DNA from: JBBRMQ01 sp038230775 | Lineage (GTDB): Bacteria; Acidobacteriota; Thermoanaerobaculia; Gp7-AA8 | Reading direction: 5' to 3' | Assembly (NCBI GenBank): GCA_038230775.1 | Contig: JBBRMQ010000212.1 | Span: forward strand, 1-7,544 | DNA length: 7,544 nt | Shown: positions 5,400 through 7,544 of the stretch, piece after piece | Layout of the letters: each line of letters opens with the position of its first letter | Numbering within the stretch: the stretch's first letter is position 1 | Notes under the pieces: generated by a model | Database searches by the model: none | Told to the model about the DNA's origin: nothing | Seen by the model: only the letters and a program-made list of their open reading frames with translations | Program-made: the position numbers and the translations under genes

Positions 5400-6028
5400 A
5401 CGCGGCGTCGCGAGAGCCAGTCGGAGAGCATGCAGACCACGATGAACGCGTCGGTGAGGCCGAGGAATGCGAGCGGTCCGGCGGCGGCGATGCCGGGCAG
5501 CCGCGCGATCGCCGGCGTGAGAATGCTGATCGTCGCCAGAAGCATGAGGCGTTTGTGATCCTGCGGCTCTCGTCGGCGCCAGAGGCCGGCTGCAACCAGC
5601 GATGAGAAGACGATGAGATCCGTCACCGGAACCACGAAGAACACCAGCGGAGGAGGGCCGTTCGGCGGTGAAAAGCCGCGCCGGGCGGAATCGATCGCCG
5701 CCATCAAGCCGACGACCACCATGAGGGGGACCAGGATCGCGGCGGCGATTCCCATCCGACGATGAAGGTCGACGCGACCCGCTCGCACCAGCGCCGCCTG
5801 CGCGACGAAGAGGACGATCCAAGTTGAAAACACCACGCCGTGCAGGTGAAAAAAGGGAGTGAGCGCCTTCGTGCCGAAGAAACCCTTCAAATAGTACGTA
5901 CGCGAGAAGCCGGCGAAAACGGTCAGGAGCGCAATCACCGACATCACCGCGAAAAAGCGGTCCTGGCGCCAACGTGGTTGGGCCCTGGCGATGACAGCAG
6001 GGCTCTCGGCTGCGGTCTCGGCGTTCAT
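5288..6028 (-). CDS. Polytopic membrane protein with conserved-looking histidines
   Basis: The product is 246 residues. A soluble N-terminus of about 22 residues is followed by about seven hydrophobic segments, near 26-42, 62-82, 93-113, 128-149, 160-178, 184-203 and 213-230. Distinctive motifs are FFHLHGVVFSTWIVLF (His61, His63), GRVDLHRRMG (His89), FSPPNGPPPLVFF (119-131) and DHKRLMLLATISILTPAIARLPG (His158). Histidines at membrane edges with HRRxG recall the layout of DUF2306 and cytochrome b561-like heme proteins. Heme binding is only an inference, and no named family is firmly recognised. AAGGA a few bases ahead of ATG 6028 is a weak SD. It is convergent with the small plus-strand membrane genes and lies 134 bases downstream of the NTF2-like gene on the same strand. 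Confidence 0.82.
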   Translation of the reverse strand: MNAETAAESPAVIARAQPRWRQDRFFAVMSVIALLTVFAGFSRTYYLKGFFGTKALTPFFHLHGVVFSTWIVLFVAQAALVRAGRVDLHRRMGIAAAILVPLMVVVGLMAAIDSARRGFSPPNGPPPLVFFVVPVTDLIVFSSLVAAGLWRRREPQDHKRLMLLATISILTPAIARLPGIAAAGPLAFLGLTDAFIVVCMLSDWLSRRRVHRAFLWGGVFIIASQPLRFAVAGTDAWLRFARWMTG

Positions 6029-6162
6029 TTGTCCTTGCGGAGGACTTAGCTTAGTCGCAAATCAGTCCCGCAGCGTCTTCTGCCTTTCCACCCTCGGCCA
6101 GACTCAGCGGCCGCTGCGTGTTGCCACCGCGATCTTGCTCCAGCGCGAGGGCCTTACCCGCT

Positions 6163-6615
6163 TCACTTCGCCGGCGGAGGACAGCCCCACGTGTGCTGAT
6201 AGAGAAGGTTCTGCCAGCGGCCGCCGCGGCGCACGAAGAGCGATGTCGCCCACGCCGGGCTCGGCACCGTGACGCCATTGCACAACGTGTCCTGCTTCGA
6301 GCGATAGGTGAGGATCGCCGTGTTCTCGTCGACGCGCGTCAACGCGAAGGTATCGACTTCGTAACTCTTCACCACGCACGCTGGACTGTTGACAAACTTC
6401 ACGACGAGCGCCTTGCCGGCCACGCCTTGCGGGCTGATCTCGAGGTGATCGTCGGAAAGGAAGTGCTCGAAGTACGAGCCGTCGCGATTCTTCCACGCGA
6501 CCCACGAGTCCTTTTCCAGACCGACGAGCAGTGTTTTCAGCTCGTCATCCGTGGTGGCCGCGTTCGCCGTCATCGCGGAGAAGAGCAGACAGCAGAGAAT
6601 CATCTTCATCTTCAT
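6163..6615 (-). CDS. Exported SnoaL/DUF4440-type NTF2-fold protein
   Basis: The product is 150 residues. A signal peptide (MKMKMILCCLLFSAMTANA) with likely cleavage after ANA19 precedes the mature domain. The order is an N-terminal helix (DDELKTLLVGLEKDSWVAWKNRDGSYFEHFLSDDH, 23-57), a strand with GVAGKALVVKFV, and three antiparallel strands: VVKSYEVDTFALTRVDEN, TAILTYRSKQD and WATSLFVRRGGRWQNLLYQHT. This is the SnoaL/DUF4440 NTF2-like cone fold. Such proteins may be small-ligand binders or isomerases; no catalytic set is evident here. Cys80, Cys112 and Cys145 could allow a disulfide. The frame stays open up to 6942, but that extension translates the REP-like repeat. ATG 6615 has AAGGAG at the right distance and is the chosen start; ATG 6621 is an alternative. 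Confidence 0.83.
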   Translation of the reverse strand: MKMKMILCCLLFSAMTANAATTDDELKTLLVGLEKDSWVAWKNRDGSYFEHFLSDDHLEISPQGVAGKALVVKFVNSPACVVKSYEVDTFALTRVDENTAILTYRSKQDTLCNGVTVPSPAWATSLFVRRGGRWQNLLYQHTWGCPPPAK

Positions 6616-6621
6616 CGTCAT

Positions 6622-6627
6622 CTCCTT
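6622..6627 (-). promoter_or_regulatory. Ribosome binding site deciding the start at 6615
   Basis: AAGGAG on the minus strand directly abuts ATG 6621 and is six bases from ATG 6615. Normal spacing favours 6615. ATGs at 6609 and 6603 follow in the same frame. Confidence 0.55.
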
Positions 6628-6637
6628 AGGGAAGCTC

Positions 6638-6653
6638 TCTCGCAAGTGCGAGA
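6638..6653 (-). other. Small hairpin in the 5' leader of the NTF2-like gene
   Basis: TCTCGCA (6638-6644) and TGCGAGA (6647-6653) are perfect inverted repeats that would form a six-pair stem with a tetraloop, ten bases upstream of the SD. A regulatory role is possible but not shown. Confidence 0.3.
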
Positions 6654-6654
6654 A

Positions 6655-6759
6655 ACCCCTCATCCGCCCTTCGGCCACCTTCTCCCCGCAAGCGGGGCGA
6701 GGGGTCACCACCCTAGGTTGCCCTTCTCCTCGCGTGCGGGGAGAAGGCGGATGAGGGGT
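6655..6759. repeat. Compound REP-like element: two copies in opposite orientation
   Basis: The forward copy (6656-6703) resembles 4824-4871 at 43 of 48 positions. The second copy (6721-6758) is in reverse orientation and lacks about ten bases in the middle. The outer ends ACCCCTCATCCGCC and GGCGGATGAGGGGT are therefore terminal inverted repeats of a 105-base element with a 17-base unique core. It fills most of the space between the TPR gene stop and the NTF2-like gene start. It may separate their expression or form a long mRNA hairpin. Confidence 0.82.
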
Positions 6760-6782
6760 GCCTGGACTTGTGCAGAGCTTCC

Positions 6783-7544
6783 TTAGAACTTGGTCAGCAG
6801 TTCCTTGAATCGCGCATCGTCGCGAATCGACGCGAGGTCTGGATCGTTTTGATAGGACGCCTTTGCCCGGAAGCCGGCTTCGATCGCATCGGACACGGTG
6901 GCGATCGCTTTCTCCGGCTGGCCGCTCAGCGCGTACGCGCAAGCGAGATCGTACAGCGCAGCGCCTCGCTGCGCGCCGTTCGCTGCATGCCGATACGAGT
7001 CGATCGCATCGGGGTAGCGTTTCGCCGACAGCATCAGACGGCCGAGGGCGTGCCAGGCGGCGGTGTCGTCGGGATGAGACGCGAGAATGCCGCGGTACAG
7101 CGCGGCCGCCTCATCGACGTCGCCGCCGTGCGCGGCGATGGAGGCGATCTGCATCTGCCGTCCGTGCGCGTCGAGCCGCGGATTGAACTGCGGGTACGTT
7201 GTGGAGGTGTACGACTCCGGTGCCCACGCGTACTGCATGTACTCCGCCGTGCGATCGGCGACATAGCGGCCGAGCGTGCGCGCGACGAGGTGGAGCGAGC
7301 CGTCGATGCCGGCAGCGACGCCGGCGGTAGTGATCACCTTGCCGTTGTCGATGAAGCGCCGTCCGGGGAGCGCGCGCGACTTCGGAAATTCGGTGCCGAG
7401 CTGTTCGACCGATCCGTACCACGTGGTGATGTCGAGTCCATCGAGCAGCCCGGCGTGGCCGGCGATGAAGGCGCCGTAGCAGATCGTGAGCACGTTCTCC
7501 GCACGTTCGCCGGACGATTTCACCCAGGCCATGAGCGTCGCGTC
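6783..7544 (-). CDS. DJ-1/PfpI-type domain fused to TPR repeats (N-terminus outside window)
   Basis: The frame is open past the right edge; 253 residues are visible, and about the first 90-100 residues of the first domain are missing. Numbering from the Met at 7532, ENVLTICYGAFIAGHAGLLDGLDITT (12-37) is the nucleophile-elbow region of DJ-1/PfpI class-I glutamine-amidotransferase-like proteins, with Cys18 as the expected reactive residue. RRFIDNGKVITTAGVAAGIDGSLHLVARTLG (58-88) is the conserved second half, as in the AraC-associated and isonitrile-hydratase-like branch. After a linker (about 105-130), TPR helices run from 131 to about 223, including DTAAWHALGRLMLSAKRYPDAIDSY and AALYDLACAYALSGQPEKAI. 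The end, NDPDLASIRDDARFKELL, is a typical TPR-protein C-terminus. I infer a small-molecule or stress-related Cys enzyme with a protein-interaction tail. The stop is TAA. Confidence 0.85.
   Translation of the reverse strand, partial: DATLMAWVKSSGERAENVLTICYGAFIAGHAGLLDGLDITTWYGSVEQLGTEFPKSRALPGRRFIDNGKVITTAGVAAGIDGSLHLVARTLGRYVADRTAEYMQYAWAPESYTSTTYPQFNPRLDAHGRQMQIASIAAHGGDVDEAAALYRGILASHPDDTAAWHALGRLMLSAKRYPDAIDSYRHAANGAQRGAALYDLACAYALSGQPEKAIATVSDAIEAGFRAKASYQNDPDLASIRDDARFKELLTKF

Noticed and set aside
5094..5972. 292-codon minus-strand ORF, longer than the annotated gene in the same region
   Set aside because: Its product is rich in Arg, Gly, Pro and Ser with no hydrophobic pattern, as expected of an out-of-frame reading of GC-rich DNA. 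The overlapping 246-residue frame has clean membrane helices.
6105..6116. Perfect 12-base palindrome CAGCGGCCGCTG
   Set aside because: Short GC palindromes are expected in DNA of this composition, and nothing around it suggests a regulator site.
6616..6942. N-terminal extension of the NTF2-like gene to 6942
   Set aside because: It would translate the REP-like element and overlap the TPR gene; a good SD and signal peptide are at 6615.

Overview
This is a GC-rich window with long overlapping open frames, frequent non-ATG starts and clear Shine-Dalgarno (SD) sequences. Several products carry signal peptides, one is a lipoprotein, and one may be an outer-membrane barrel. Together these suggest a Gram-negative soil-type bacterium. 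Acidobacteriota or a similar phylum is my best guess from the gene families and intergenic repeats, but no marker gene is present to confirm it. I see no rRNA, tRNA, CRISPR array, transposase or phage gene.

Layout from left to right: (1) The end of an unrecognised gene (2-331, +), followed 25 bases later by a secreted protein with one Ca-binding-type Asp loop (357-983, +). (2) A spacer with a 52-bp near-perfect palindrome (1073-1124) and a possible 25-residue membrane peptide gene with a very good SD (1212-1289, +). It lies just ahead of an SD-less conserved gene of unknown function (1306-1716, +). (3) A convergent two-gene operon on the minus strand: a CC0125/CC1285-type lipoprotein (3622-3140) whose stop overlaps, as ATGA, the start of an exported protein with an HExxH motif and a beta-rich, barrel-like C-terminal half (3143-1830). 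(4) A 463-base intergenic region with a MITE-like inverted repeat (3913-4004). (5) Plus-strand membrane-protein genes: a 233-residue multi-pass protein with a TTG start (4086-4787), a REP-like hairpin, a 59-residue two-helix protein (4971-5150) and a doubtful one-helix protein (5166-5399). (6) A minus-strand block: a seven-helix-like His-containing membrane protein (6028-5288), an exported SnoaL/DUF4440-type NTF2-fold protein (6615-6163), a compound REP-like inverted repeat (6655-6759), and a DJ-1/PfpI-type domain fused to TPR repeats, cut by the right edge (7544-6783).

Most genes are small conserved hypotheticals of the cell envelope, and I see no complete pathway. The only clearly linked pair is the lipoprotein and HExxH protein. 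It is the best candidate here for an undescribed functional unit: a surface-lipoprotein and metallopeptidase-like module. Three unrelated intergenic repeat families in 7.5 kb are the other notable feature.
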